This document shows, one piece after another, positions 1 to 10,720 of a stretch of 64,000 nt of DNA; positions within the stretch are counted from its first letter, which is position 1, and the number at the start of each line of letters is the position of its first letter. The position numbers were made by a program, and so were the translations under genes. Below the pieces are notes generated by a model. It was not told where the DNA came from and did not search any database. It worked only from the letters and a program-made list of their open reading frames with translations. Origin of the DNA: Haematobia irritans (taxonomy: Eukaryota > Arthropoda > Insecta > Diptera > Muscidae); the NCBI RefSeq assembly GCF_050003625.1, contig NC_134398.1, forward strand, positions 25,389,211 through 25,453,210. The letters are read 5' to 3'.

Positions 1-595
1 TTGTTACGTGGTATTAATATATGGCCTCAAATACCAATGCAAAAATTGGTCGAAATCGGTTTATAATTATATACAGCCCCCATATAAACCAATCCCCAGA
101 TTTGACCTCCGGAGCCCCTTGGAAGAGCAAAATTCAACCGATTCGGTTGAAATTTGGTACGTGATGTTAGTATATGGTATCCAATAACTATGCAGGAATT
201 GGTTCATATCAGTCGATAATTATATATAGCCTCCATATAAACCGATCCCCAGATTTGACCTCCGGTGCCTTTTGGAGAAGTAAAATTCATCCGATCTGGT
301 TGAAATTTGGTACGTGGTGGTAGTATATGATATTTAACAACCATGCCAAAAGTGGTCCATATCAGTCCATAATCATATATAGCCCCCATATAAACCGATT
401 CCGAGATTTGGTTTTGGAGCCACTTGGAGGAGCAAATTTCATCTGAGTCAGTTGAAATTTGGTACATTGTGCTAGTATATGGCCGTTAACAAACATTCCC
501 AACTAGGTCCATATCGGTCTATAGTTTTATATAGCCCTCATATAAATCGATCCCCAATCACACAAAAATTTGTCCATATCAAGTTCATTATTGTA
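1..595 (-). repeat. Dispersed repeat family A, internal part, split by a mariner
   Basis: Three to four diverged units of roughly 150-160 bp carry the phrases CCCCCATATAAACCGATCCC and GGTTGAAATTTGGTAC. The same units, in the other orientation, fill the complete copy at 39720-41225. The left end runs off the window. The sequence stops at TA (594-595), where the mariner is inserted, and resumes after it, so this piece and 1530-1835 are one element. Short open frames here are by-products of the repeat and are not genes. Confidence 0.8.
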
Positions 596-1529
596 AAGGG
601 TGATTTGTTAAGAGCTTGATAACTTTTTTTAAAAAAAAAACGCATAAAATTTGCAAAATCTCATCGGTTCTTTATTTGAAACGTTAGATTGGTCCATGAC
701 ATTTACTTTTTGAAGATAATTTCATTTAAATGTTGACCGCGGCTGCGTCTTAGGTGGTCCATTCGGAAAGTCCAATTTTGGGCAACTTTTTCGAGCATTT
801 CGGCCGGAATAGCCCGAATTTCTTCGGAAATGTTGTCTTCCAAAGCTGGAATAGTTGCTGGCGTATTTCTGTAGACTTTAGACTTGTCGTAGCCCCACAA
901 AAAATAGTCTAAAGGCGTCAAATCGCATGATCTTGGTGGCCAACTTACCGGTCCATTTCTTGAGATGAATTGTTCTCCGAAGTTTTCCCTCAAAATGGCC
1001 ATAGAATCGCGAGCTGTGTGGCATGTAGCGCCATCTTGTTGAAACCACATGTCAACCAAGTTCAGTTCTTCCATTTTTGGCAACAAAAAGTTTGTTAGCA
1101 TCGAACGATAGCGATCGCCATTCACCGTAACGTTGCGTCCAACATCATCTTTGAAAAAATACGGTCCAATGATTCCACCAGCGTACAAACCACACCAAAC
1201 AGTGCATTTTTCGGGATGCATGGGCAGTTCTTGAACGGCTTCTGGTTGCTCTTCACTCCAAATGCGGCAATTTTGCTTATTTACGTAGCCATTCAACCAG
1301 AAATGAGCCTCATCGCTGAACAAAATTTGTCGATAAAAAAGCGGATTTTCTGCCTCTGATTTTGGTAATAAAATTCAATGATTTGCAAGCGTTGCTCGTT
1401 AGTAAGTCTATTCATGATGAAATGTCAAAGCATACTGAGCATCTTTCTCTTTGACACCATGTCTGAAATCCCACGTGATCTGTCAAATACTAATGCATGA
1501 AAATCCTAACCTCAAAAGAATCACCCTTT
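596..1529 (-). mobile_element. rosa-like (DD41D) mariner, internally deleted copy
   Basis: Terminal inverted repeats begin AAGGGTGATT and end AATCACCCTT, flanked by TA. It is nearly identical to the full copy at 49298-50603 but lacks about 373 bp between the bases matching 50056 and 50431. It sits inside a family A repeat, whose sequence continues across the two TA flanks. The right boundary is certain to within a base or two. It is non-autonomous because the transposase is broken. Confidence 0.92.
703..1415 (-). pseudogene. Deleted DD41D mariner transposase
   Basis: The C-terminal 206 residues are open and match the intact protein at 49405-50490 with about three substitutions (for example KDDVGR for KDAVGR). 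All three catalytic aspartates remain, in FSDEAHF, QQDGATCH and PLDYFLWG. The first 20 or so codons (start MNRLTNEQRL) are also present at 1355-1415. Between them about 124 codons are deleted, covering most of the DNA-binding helix-turn-helix region. The deletion is not a multiple of three, so the two parts are out of frame. It cannot make a functional transposase. Confidence 0.9.
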
Positions 1530-1835
1530 ATATAGCCCACATATAAGCGACCCCCATATTTCAATTCTGGCTCCCTACGTACCGTGCAAAAGTCCATATC
1601 GATTCGTAATTATTTGTAGACTTACCTATACATACCTTTTTTGTTAATATATACCACGTATGGCCAAAATCACAATTTAGAAAACGATATTAAGAAGTTT
1701 TGAGATACCACAACCCAATTAATTCGATTATGAATGACAGTCTTTCGTAGAAGTTTCTACACAATCCATGATGGAGGGTACATAAGATTCGGCCTGGCCG
1801 AACTTATGGCCGTATATACTTGGTTTGTTTAATAT
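1530..1835 (-). repeat. Family A repeat, 5' end
   Basis: This continues the element interrupted by the mariner. In reverse it ends with the family's 5' signature, a GC-rich near-palindrome (TTCGGCCTGGCCGAA) next to a GAGGGTACATAAG motif, at about 1775-1810. The stretch 1560-1680 matches 39760-39860 in reverse complement. Confidence 0.8.
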
Positions 1836-1849
1836 AGGGACTAACTTAC

Positions 1850-2095
1850 AATTTAGAAGACGGTGTTACCGCAACCCCAGTAATTCAATTGTGGATGACA
1901 GTATCAATAGGGATCAACAAGTAGTTATGCCAAGTTAGATCGATTGTACTAAAATTACGACCTGGACATTGTTTACAAAAATGTGTTCACAAGATGTCCG
2001 TCTACATCGCTAAATTGACTGAGGGCCCTCAACATTATTGCCGTAGACACCATGGGTTCATCTCGTCTTCTTTTGAGTGTTGCAAAGACAAAAGA
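1850..2095 (+). repeat. Family C repeat, decayed 3' tail
   Basis: This is a diverged version of 11860-12010. It keeps GATCGATTGTACTAAAA, then a TGTCCGTCTACATCGCTAAA stretch, ACACCATGGGTTCATCTCGTC and GAGTGTTGCAAAGAC in the same order. The terminal hairpin is missing. Confidence 0.65.
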
Positions 2096-2764
2096 TGGAA
2101 AACTCGACTTTTTAGTTCTGATTACAATTCTAAATTACGTGCTCCATATATTGACCATAAAAAGAACAAATAACATGAATAAATAATCACCAAATTGTAT
2201 GAGGTAACTCATCCGAAAATTGTCATCTAAAATTTAATTGAACTACCACCGTATCACAATAATAAACAAATTCCAGACAGACTTCAGACTTAAGTCTATT
2301 GTCAAAGCAAATGTAGTACAACTGCGTCTACTTGGCGGTCACATAACCACAAATGGCCTTTGTTGTCTTTGTCACTGTGACTGTGTACATTCAACTAAAG
2401 GCATTGATTGACACATCGGTAAATCAAAACACCTTAGAATATTGTGAATGAGTGTTTTTTTTTTACCATATATGGAAAAGTACAAATGTCTTTTCATTTC
2501 AATTTAATGGACCAGACGGTTACCAGGGTGAAATTATTGATAATATTGACAAGAGATTGTTCATATAGAGAGAAAGGTGTCTGAGACTATGTTGAATAGA
2601 TCTTATTATCTTTTTACATAAAAAAAAAATTATTTATAGCCAGCCTCTTCTCAGCAGTGGTGTCTTAAAGAGTTTGTGCAAATGTAGGCGACATACAAAA
2701 TGAAAGAAAATATATTGATGAAGTCTTTGACAAACCTGTTGGGGTTAGATTCTGCACTTAACTA
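2096..2764. other. No gene seen; low-copy AT-rich sequence
   Basis: There are no long open frames, tRNA-like boxes or clear inverted ends. It may be intron or intergenic DNA, or an old repeat too diverged to recognise. Confidence 0.5.
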
Positions 2765-2880
2765 AAAGTTTACTTTGACATTCCCCTAAGGATTTCGGAT
2801 TTGGTATTGATTCCGAACAAAAGATGAGGCTTCTTTTCAATAAAGACATTTTTTAGCCACCTATTTGGATTTGAATCTAG
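2765..2880 (+). repeat. Possible remnant of the CACTG-ended MITE
   Basis: The phrase TTTGGTATTGATTCCGA followed by AAAGATGAGG resembles the start of the MITE copies at 30117 and 32616 (TTGGTATTGATTCCGAGCC, AAAGAAGCGG). Only this short core is recognisable and no terminal repeat is left. Confidence 0.4.
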
Positions 2881-2914
2881 GATCAATAAAATTAAAATTA
2901 GGTTAAAGATCTCA

Positions 2915-3290
2915 TTTATTGAATTTTCGTTCTCTTTTCGTGGTATATTAAAAAAGCTGTTCCCTTACAAACAACTGCCAGTTTAAAAATCCAAATTATA
3001 CGTATAGCCCCCATATAAAGCGACCCCCAGATTTGGCTTGCGGAGCCTCTTAGAGAAGCAAATTTCATGCGATACGGTTGTGTTAGTCTATGGTACATTG
3101 TGTTAGTCTATGGTCTCTAACAACCATGCACAAATTGGTCCACATCGGTTCATAATTATATATAGTCCCCATATAAAACGATTTGAACTCCGCAGACTCT
3201 TGGAAGAGGAAAATTCATCCGATTCGGTTGAAATTTCCAACATCGGTTTATATGGTCCCCCATATAAACCGATCCCAAAATTTCGAAAAT
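2915..3290 (-). repeat. Family A repeat fragment
   Basis: It carries GCCCCCATATAAAGCGACC, GCGGAGCCTCTTAGAGAAGC and CCATATAAACCGATCCC. The part at 3010-3100 matches 40600-40700 in reverse complement. It runs directly into the 30-bp array at about 3290. Confidence 0.7.
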
Positions 3291-6200
3291 TTATTTCTTT
3301 AGAAAATTTTGTAAAAATTTTATTTCGATACAAAATTTTGTCAAAATTTTAATTCTATAGAACATTTTGTTTAAATTTTATTTCTACAGAAAATTTTGTA
3401 ATTTTTTTTTTTCTACAGAAAATTTTGTCAAAATTTTATTTCTTTAGAAAAATTTACCAAAAAAAATTTGTTTATACAAAACTTTGTCAAAATTTTATTT
3501 CTATAGAAATTTTTGTCAAAATTTTAGTTCTATGCAAAATTTTGTAACAAATTTATTTTTATACAAAATTTTATTTCTATAGAAAATGTTGCCAAAATTT
3601 TAGTTCTATAGAAAATTTTGTTTATATTTTATTTCTACAGAAAATTTTGTCAAAATTTTATTTCTTTAGAAAATTTTGTAAAAATTTTATTTCTATACAA
3701 AAGTTTGTAAACATTTTATTTCGATACAAAATTTTGTCAAAATTTTAATTCTAAAGAATATTTTGTCAAAATTTTAATTCTATAGAAAATTTTATCAAAA
3801 TTTTATTTCTATACAAAATTTTGTTTAAATTTTATTTCTATACAAAATTTTGTCAAAATTTTAGTTCTATAGAAAATTTTGTTTAAATTTTATTTATACA
3901 GAAAATTTTGTCAAAATTTTATTTCTTTAGAATATTTTTTAAACAGTTTATTTCTATACAAAATTATGTAATTTTTTTTCGATACAAAATTTTGTCAAGA
4001 TTTTAATTCTATAGAATATTTTATCAAAATTTTAATTCTATAGAAAATTTTATCAAAATTTTATTTCTATACAAAATTTTGTTTAAATTTTATTTCTATA
4101 GAAAATTTTGTCAAAATTTTAGTTCTATAGAAAATTTTGTTTAAATTTTATTTCTACAGAAAATTTTGTCAAAATTTTATTTCTTTTGAATATTTTTTAA
4201 ACAGTTTATTTCTATACAAAATTATGTAATTTTTTTTGTTCGATACAAAATTTTGTCAAAATTTTAATTCTATAGAACATTTTGTCAAAATTTCATTTCT
4301 ATAGAATATTTTGTAATTTTTTTTTTTTGCTATAGAAAAATTTGTCAAAATTTTATTTCTTAAGAAAAACTTACTAAAACTTTTTTTATACAAAACTTTG
4401 TCGAAATTTTATTTCTATAGAAAATTTTGTCAAAATTTTATTTCTATAGAAAATTTTGTCAAAATTTTAGTTCTATACAAAATTTTGTCAAAATTTTATT
4501 CCAATAGAAAATTTTGTTTAAATTTTATTTCCACAGAATATTTTGTAAAATTTTTTTTCTATAGAAAATTTTGTCAAAATTTTATTTCTTTAGAAAAATT
4601 TACCAAAAAAATTTTTTTATACAAAATTTTGTCAAAATTTTATTACTATAGAAAATTTTATCAAAATTTTATTTCTATACAAAATTTTGTAAAAATTTTA
4701 TTTTTATGCAAAATTTTATTTCTATAGAAAATGTTGCCAAAATTTTAGTTTTATAGAAAATTTTATTTATATTTTATTTCAACAGAAAATTTTGTCAAAA
4801 TTTTATTTCTTTAGAAAATTTTGTAAAAATTTTATTTCTATACAAAATTTTGTAAAAATTTTATTTCGATACAAAATTTTATCAAAATTTTAATTCTATA
4901 GAACATTTTGTCAAAATTTTATTTCTCGAGAAAATTTTGTTTAAATTTTATTTCTACAGAATATTTTGTAAATTTTTTTATAGAAAATTTTGTCAAAATT
5001 TTATTTCTTTAGAAAAATTTAACAAAAACTTTTTTTATACAAAACTTTGTCAAAATTTTTTTTCTATAGAAAATTTTGTCAAAATTTTAGTTCTATACAA
5101 AATTTTGTAAAAATTTTATTTCCATACAAAATTTTGTAAAAATTTTATTTCGATACAAAATTTTATCAAAATTTTAATTCTATAGAACATTTTGCCAAAT
5201 TTTAGTTCTATAGAAAATTTTGTTTATATTTTATTTCTACAGAAAATTTTGTCAAAATTTTATTTCTTTAGAAAATTTTGTAAAAATTTTATTTCTATAC
5301 AAAATTTTGTAAAAATTTTATTTCGATACAAAATTTTGTCAAAATTTTAATTCTGAAGAATATTTTGTCAAAATTTTATTCCTATAGAAAATTTTGTTTA
5401 AATTTTATTTCTGCAGAATATTTTGTTTTTTTTTTTCTATAGAAAATTTTGTCAAAATTTTTTTCTCCAGAAAAATTTACCAAATTTTTTTATACAAAAC
5501 TTTGTCAAAATTTAATTACGATAGAAAATTTTATCAAAATTTTATTTATATACAAAATTTTGTTTTAATTTTATTTCTATAGAAAATGTTGTCAAAATTT
5601 TAGTTCTATAGAAAATTTTGTTTAAATTTTATTTCTACAGAAAATTTTGTAAAAATTTTATTTCTTTAGAATATTTTTTAAACAGTTTATTTTTATACAA
5701 AATTTTGTAATTTTTTTTTCGATACAAAATTTTGTCAAAATTTTAATTCTATAGAACATTTTGTCAAATTTTCATTTCTATAGAATATTTTGTAATTTTT
5801 TTTCTATAGAAAATTTTGTCAAAATTTTATTTCTTTAGAAAAACTTACCAAAACTTTTTTTATACAAAACTTTGTCAAAATTTTATTTCTATAGAAAATT
5901 TTGTCAAAATTTTATTTCTATAGAAATTTTTGTCAAAATTGTAGTTCTATACAAAATTTTGTAAAAATTTTATTTTTATACAAAATGTTATTTCTATAAA
6001 AAATTGTGTCAAAATTTTAGTTCTAAAGAAAATTTTATTTAAATTTTATTTCTACAGAAAATTTTGTCAAAATTTTATTTCTTTAGAAAATTTTGTAAAA
6101 ATTTTATTTCTATACAAAATTTTGTAAAAATTTTATTTCGATACAAAATTTTGTCAAAATTTTAATTCTATAGAATATTTTGTCAAAATTTTATTTCTAT

Positions 6201-7170
6201 AGAAAATTTTGTTTATATTTTATTTCTACAGAAAATTTTGTAAAATTTTTTTTTCTACAGAAAATTTTGTCAAAATTTTATTTCTCTAGAAAAATTTACC
6301 AAAAAAATTTGTTTATACAAAACTTTGTCAAAATTTTATTTCTATAGAAAATTTTATCAAAATTTTATTTCTATACAAAATTTTGTTTCTATAGAAAATT
6401 TTGTCAAAATTTTATTTCTATAGAAAATTTTGTTTAAATTTTATTTCTACAGAAAATTTTGCAAAATTTTATTTCTTAAGAATATTTTTTAAAAATTTTA
6501 TTTCTATAAAAAATTTTGTAAATTTTTTTTTTAGATACAAAATTTTGTCAAAATTTTATTCCTATAGAAAATTTTGTCAAAATTTTATTCCTATAGAAAA
6601 TTTTGTCAAAATTTTATTCCTATAGAAATAAATTTTATTTCTACAGAATATTTTGTAAATTTTTTTTTTCTATAGAAAATTTTAACAAAATGTTATTTCT
6701 TTAGAAAATTTTACCAACATTTTTTTATACAAAACTTTGTCAAAATTTTATTTCTATAGAAAATTTTATCAAAGTTTTAGTTCTATAGAAAATTTTGTCA
6801 AAATTTTTGTTCTAGCAAAAATTTGTAAAAATTGTATTTTTATAAAAAATTTTTATTACCATAGAAAATTTTGTCAAAATTTATTTCGTTGGAAAAGTTT
6901 GTCAAAGTTTTATATCTATAGCAAATTTTGTCAAAATTTTATTTCTATAGAAAATATTGTCAAAATTTTATTTCTATAGCAAATATTTTCAAAATTGTAT
7001 TTCTACAAAAAAAAAAAAATATTTATATTCAAAATTTTTTCAACATTTTATTTCTACACAATTTCTATTAATTTTTGTTCTTTACAAAATTTTTAAACAT
7101 TTTATTTCTATACAATTTCTATTTTTTTTCTTTACAAAATTTTGTCAAAATGTTATTTATTTATTTAATT
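3290..7170 (+). repeat. 30-bp tandem array, about 3.9 kb
   Basis: About 130 diverged copies of a 30-bp unit: AAAATTTTGTCAAAATTTT followed by ATTTCTATAGA. Variants replace GTC with GTAA or GTTTAA, or TATAGA with TACAGA or TTTAGA. A larger pattern of several units (alternating GTCAAAATTTTAGTTC, GTTTAAATTTTATTTC and TTTAGAAAATTTTG variants) repeats along the block, which suggests amplification of multi-unit segments. Because 30 is a multiple of three, several frames stay open and give phenylalanine-rich 10-residue repeats; these are not genes. Confidence 0.95.
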
Positions 7171-7317
7171 CCAAAGAAACTTTAAACTAAATTTGCTAAA
7201 TCCTCAATATAATTCTTTGCCTACATTTGAAGCGTTTTTAACATAAATCTAAACATTAAATATTTCAATTATTTTAAGGATGATTTCTTTAAAACAGATA
7301 TATGTTTGCTTACTTTA
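7171..7317. repeat. Array-edge sequence, repeated at 8236-8394
   Basis: A non-array stretch with GCCTACATTTGAAGCG, ATATTTCAATTATTTTAAGG and TTTGCTTACTTTA. The same order occurs at 8270-8385, and part of it in reverse at 21215-21300. It appears to be a conserved edge of the array-bearing element. Confidence 0.65.
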
Positions 7318-8235
7318 ACTTTGTCAAAATTTTATTTCTAGAGAAAATTTTGTGAAAATTTTAGTTCTATACAAAATTTTGTAAAAATTTTATTTTTATA
7401 CAAAGATTTATTTCTATAGAAAAGTTTGTTAAAATTTTAGTTCTATAGAAAATTTTATTTAATTTTATTTCTACAGAAAATTTTTTCAAAATTTTATTTC
7501 TTTAGAAAATTTTGTAAAAATTTTATTTCTATACAAAATTTTGTAAAAATTTTATTTCGATACAAAATTTTGTCAAAATTTTAAAAAAGTTTGTCAGAGT
7601 TTTATATCTATAGCAAATTTTATCAAAATTTTATTTCTATAGAAAATATTGTCAAAATTTTATTTCTATAGCAAATATTTTCAAAATTGTATTTCTACAA
7701 AAACAAAAATTATTTATATTCAAAATTTTTTCAACATTTTATTTCTATACAATTTCTATTAATTTTTTTTCTTTACAAAATTTTTAAACATTTTATTTTT
7801 ATACAATTTCTATTTTTTTTTTTCTTTACAAAATTTTGTCAAAATGTTATTTAATTATTTAAAAATTTTATTTCGATACAAAATTTTGTCAAAATTTTAA
7901 AAAAGTTTGTCAAAGTTTTATGTCTATAGCAAATTTTGTCAAAATTTTATTTCTATAGAAAATTTTGTCAAAATTTTATATCTATAGCAAATTTTGTCAA
8001 AATTTTATTTCTATAGAAAATTTTGTCAACATTTTATATCTATAACAAATTTTGTCAAAATTTTATTTATATCGAAAATATTGTCAAAAATTTTATTTTT
8101 ATAGCAAATATTTTCAACATTGTATTTGTATAAAAAAAATTATCTCTATTAAAAAATTTGCCAACATTTTATTTCTATACAAATTCTAGTCAATTTTTTT
8201 TTCTATACAAAATTGTGTCAAAATATTACCTATTT
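7318..8235 (+). repeat. 30-bp tandem array, second block
   Basis: Same unit and orientation as the previous block. Its 3' part repeats the block at about 6880-7165 twice (7590-7860 and 7890-8230), including the odd segment with ACAATTTCTATTAATTTTT. This is higher-order duplication of segments of about 300 bp. Confidence 0.9.
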
Positions 8236-8394
8236 ATTTAAGTCAAAACAAAAAAAAAAACTTTCAAGCAAAAAAGCTAAATAAGTCTTAGCCTATATTT
8301 GAAGCATTAAATTTAAAGTTTCAATATTTCATTTAATTTAAGGGCAATTTCTTTAAACCAGGTATAAGTTTACTTACTTTATGGAAAATTTACC
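8236..8394. repeat. Array-edge sequence, second copy
   Basis: GCCTATATTTGAAGCATT, TTTCAATATTTCATTTAA and AGTTTACTTACTTTA match 7200-7315 in order. It joins the array to the family B fragment. Confidence 0.6.
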
Positions 8395-8905
8395 TTAGTT
8401 CAAAGATATAATACTTTAAAGGAGGGATGCAATTTTCCATAGAATATTAGAGTAAGCCAACTTTGAGTAAAATCGGATGATAATATTTGGAAAATCGGGC
8501 GATACATATATATGGGAGCTATAGCTAAATCTGAACCGATTTAGATGATTTTTTTGCACATTTAGTAAACACTATGGAATATTAGGTTTGGGCACCTTTG
8601 GATAAGATGGATTCATAAATAAGGGATTTATGCCAAATTTTTCGATCCAAAACCAAAAGTGTTTGTTTTTGTGCCAAAAAAATCACCATTTACCAAATTT
8701 CATCAAAATCGATTAATAAATGCGGAAAACTCGGTGAATAAAACCGGAACAACAAATACAGGGACAGATGGACACCAAGCGCTAGATCGACTCAGGAGGT
8801 GATTCTGGGTCAATCGGTATATATTTTACGGAGTCTAAAAATCGATATTTCTGGTAGGCAAATTTTTTGGCAGATCAAGTTTAGAGTATAAGCCACTATG
8901 TAGTT
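8395..8905 (+). repeat. Family B repeat, 3' part
   Basis: It contains ATATATATGGGAGCTATAGC, AAATCTGAACCGATTTAGA, GGACACCAAGCGCTAGATCG and ACTCAGGAGGTGATTCTG. These are the reverse complement of 41750-42150. The 3' terminal hairpin is decayed (TATAAGCCACTATGTAGTTT). Confidence 0.75.
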
Positions 8906-10160
8906 TAAAGTACAGGCATTAATGTAAAGACAAAATCTTTGGATCCGACAAGTTTTTTTTGTATTTAAACTAAATTTCATTCATAGAAATTTTTATTGAA
9001 AACCCAAGACAGGTATACTGCCACTTCATTCATCTTTTTCTCTAAATCGACACAAGTTAAGTTTTGTTTTAAAGAATTGGGTTATTATGGTGGTAAATCG
9101 TTTAGTTACAATTTAAGACAATATTTCAATATTTAGCATCATAATAAAAACTCTTCACTTTGATTGTGTCATTTTGATGGATATCATTATAATTTGAGTA
9201 TTATTTGATTATATGACTTTCATCATTATCATAATAATGGGCGATGTTTGCCCACTATTATATTTGGGCTTAGATAGAGGCTTGGTTTGTTTTTTTTCGG
9301 GAATATTTAACTTAATAATGCTCAACATAAATGAAATTCTTCAAATGATATTAAAATCCCAAGACAAGCAATCGCTCCATAGCATTTAGAGGCCAATGAT
9401 CATAGAGAAATTGTAAAATAATAAAAACCAAGTTGTAAGATTAAACTGTATAGTAATGATTATATTCAATGTTAGAGTTAATAAAGAAAAAAAATGTTTT
9501 ATGTTTTTGTTGTTTTTTCGATCTTTATTTTCAAATACAAGCTTTATATATGTTTATATATTAGGTTTTATATATTAGAATTTATTCTATTTTCTATGGG
9601 AAGGAAAAAAATTTAATGTATTTGCATTGGCTTGGAATAAAGTCCATAATCGGGAATTACACTTTTTTTTTAATTTTTGAATAACAAAATCAATTTAAGT
9701 TACGTTCTGAGTTATGGAAATTTGCCACAAACTGATTTAACAGTTGGAAACAAAATGCCAACAGTTGATTACATTTGATTGCGATGCAAATGAAATAACA
9801 CTTTGCGTAGTTTCTCGCCCATCGAATATCATAAGGCAAATTGACTATTAGCTTCATTGATTATCACAATTTCCTTAGTAATTAAAATAACAATTTGAGA
9901 AACTATGACTTTACTAATGGTAAAAGTTTTACAAATTTTAATTAAAGTTCTATCAAAATTTTGTGGGAAATGCAAAGGCAAAGGTGACTGCATTAGTCAT
10001 TAGTTTTGCATTAGTTTTTGAAAGAAGTGGTTGTAGTGGAGAACCGTAGGCTTACTATGGACGATTTAGTTGCGATAATTGTTTGAAATCGTTTTATATT
10101 AGTTCTGTTTATTCTTGGTTTTAATTTTATTGATATAACTAAATCCTACAATTAAAATAC
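8906..10160. other. No gene seen; low-copy AT-rich sequence
   Basis: A 40-bp MITE remnant (GTAAAGACAAAATCTTTGG, about 8925-8965) is at the left edge. A short frame at 10035-10090 reads ENRRLTMDDL, which resembles the N-terminal part of mariner transposases, but it is too short to call. The rest shows no coding or structural signal. Confidence 0.5.
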
Positions 10161-10163
10161 TAT

Positions 10164-10240
10164 TGTCGTGAGGCCAACGATTTCATGTCCATAAAATACG
10201 AATGCGAATTTTGTTTAGCATTCCAGCAAAAAAAATTAAA
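10164..10240 (-). repeat. CACTG-ended MITE remnant
   Basis: TTGTCGTGAGGCCAACGATT, then TTCATGTCCATAAAATACG and TTTTGTTTAGCATTCCAG, is the reverse complement of the 3' end shared by the copies at 30117-30771 and 32616-33243. Confidence 0.65.
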
Positions 10241-10244
10241 AGGT

Positions 10245-10720
10245 ACTTCAAAATTGTTCTATAAAAAAAAATATTAAACGTAGACAAAATTTTCTGTAGG
10301 AATAAAATTTTCTATAGAAATAAAAATTTGAGAAAATTTTCTATAGAACAAAAAAAAAAATTGAGAGGTACTTCAAAAATTTTCTATAAAAAAAAATCTA
10401 TAAAAAAATAAAATGTTGACAACATTTTATTTTTGAGAATCTTTTCTATAGAAATAAAAATTTAAGAAAATTTTCTATAAAAAAAAATCGCAAAAATTTT
10501 CTATAGAAATAAAACTTTGAGATCATTTTCTATAGAAATAAAATTTTGACAAAATTTTATATAGAAATAAAATTTTGCAAAAATTTTCTATAGGAAAAAA
10601 ATTTTGCAAAAAAATTCTATAGATATAAAATATTGACCAAATTTTCTTTAGAAATAAAATTCTGAGAAAATTTTCTATTAAAATAAAATTTTGACAAAGT
10701 TTTCTATAGAAAAACAAGTA
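10245..10720 (-). repeat. 30-bp tandem array, opposite orientation
   Basis: The unit reads TTTTCTATAGAAATAAAATT then TTGACAAAA, the reverse complement of the blocks at 3290-8235. Copies are rather diverged (GAGAAAATT, GCAAAAATT variants). Confidence 0.9.

Noticed and set aside
4398..4727. Phe/Tyr/Lys-rich open frames across the 30-bp arrays (also 6401-6625, 16954-17241, 46399-46653, 56583-56837)
   Set aside because: The unit is a multiple of three, so frames stay open by structure. The peptides repeat every 10 residues and change with array variants.
3290..7170. A CRISPR-like look of regular short repeats
   Set aside because: Units are directly abutted, diverged and without unique spacers, in a eukaryotic context.
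10035..10090. Mariner-like peptide ENRRLTMDDL
   Set aside because: Only about ten suggestive residues, with a stop shortly after and no terminal repeats near.
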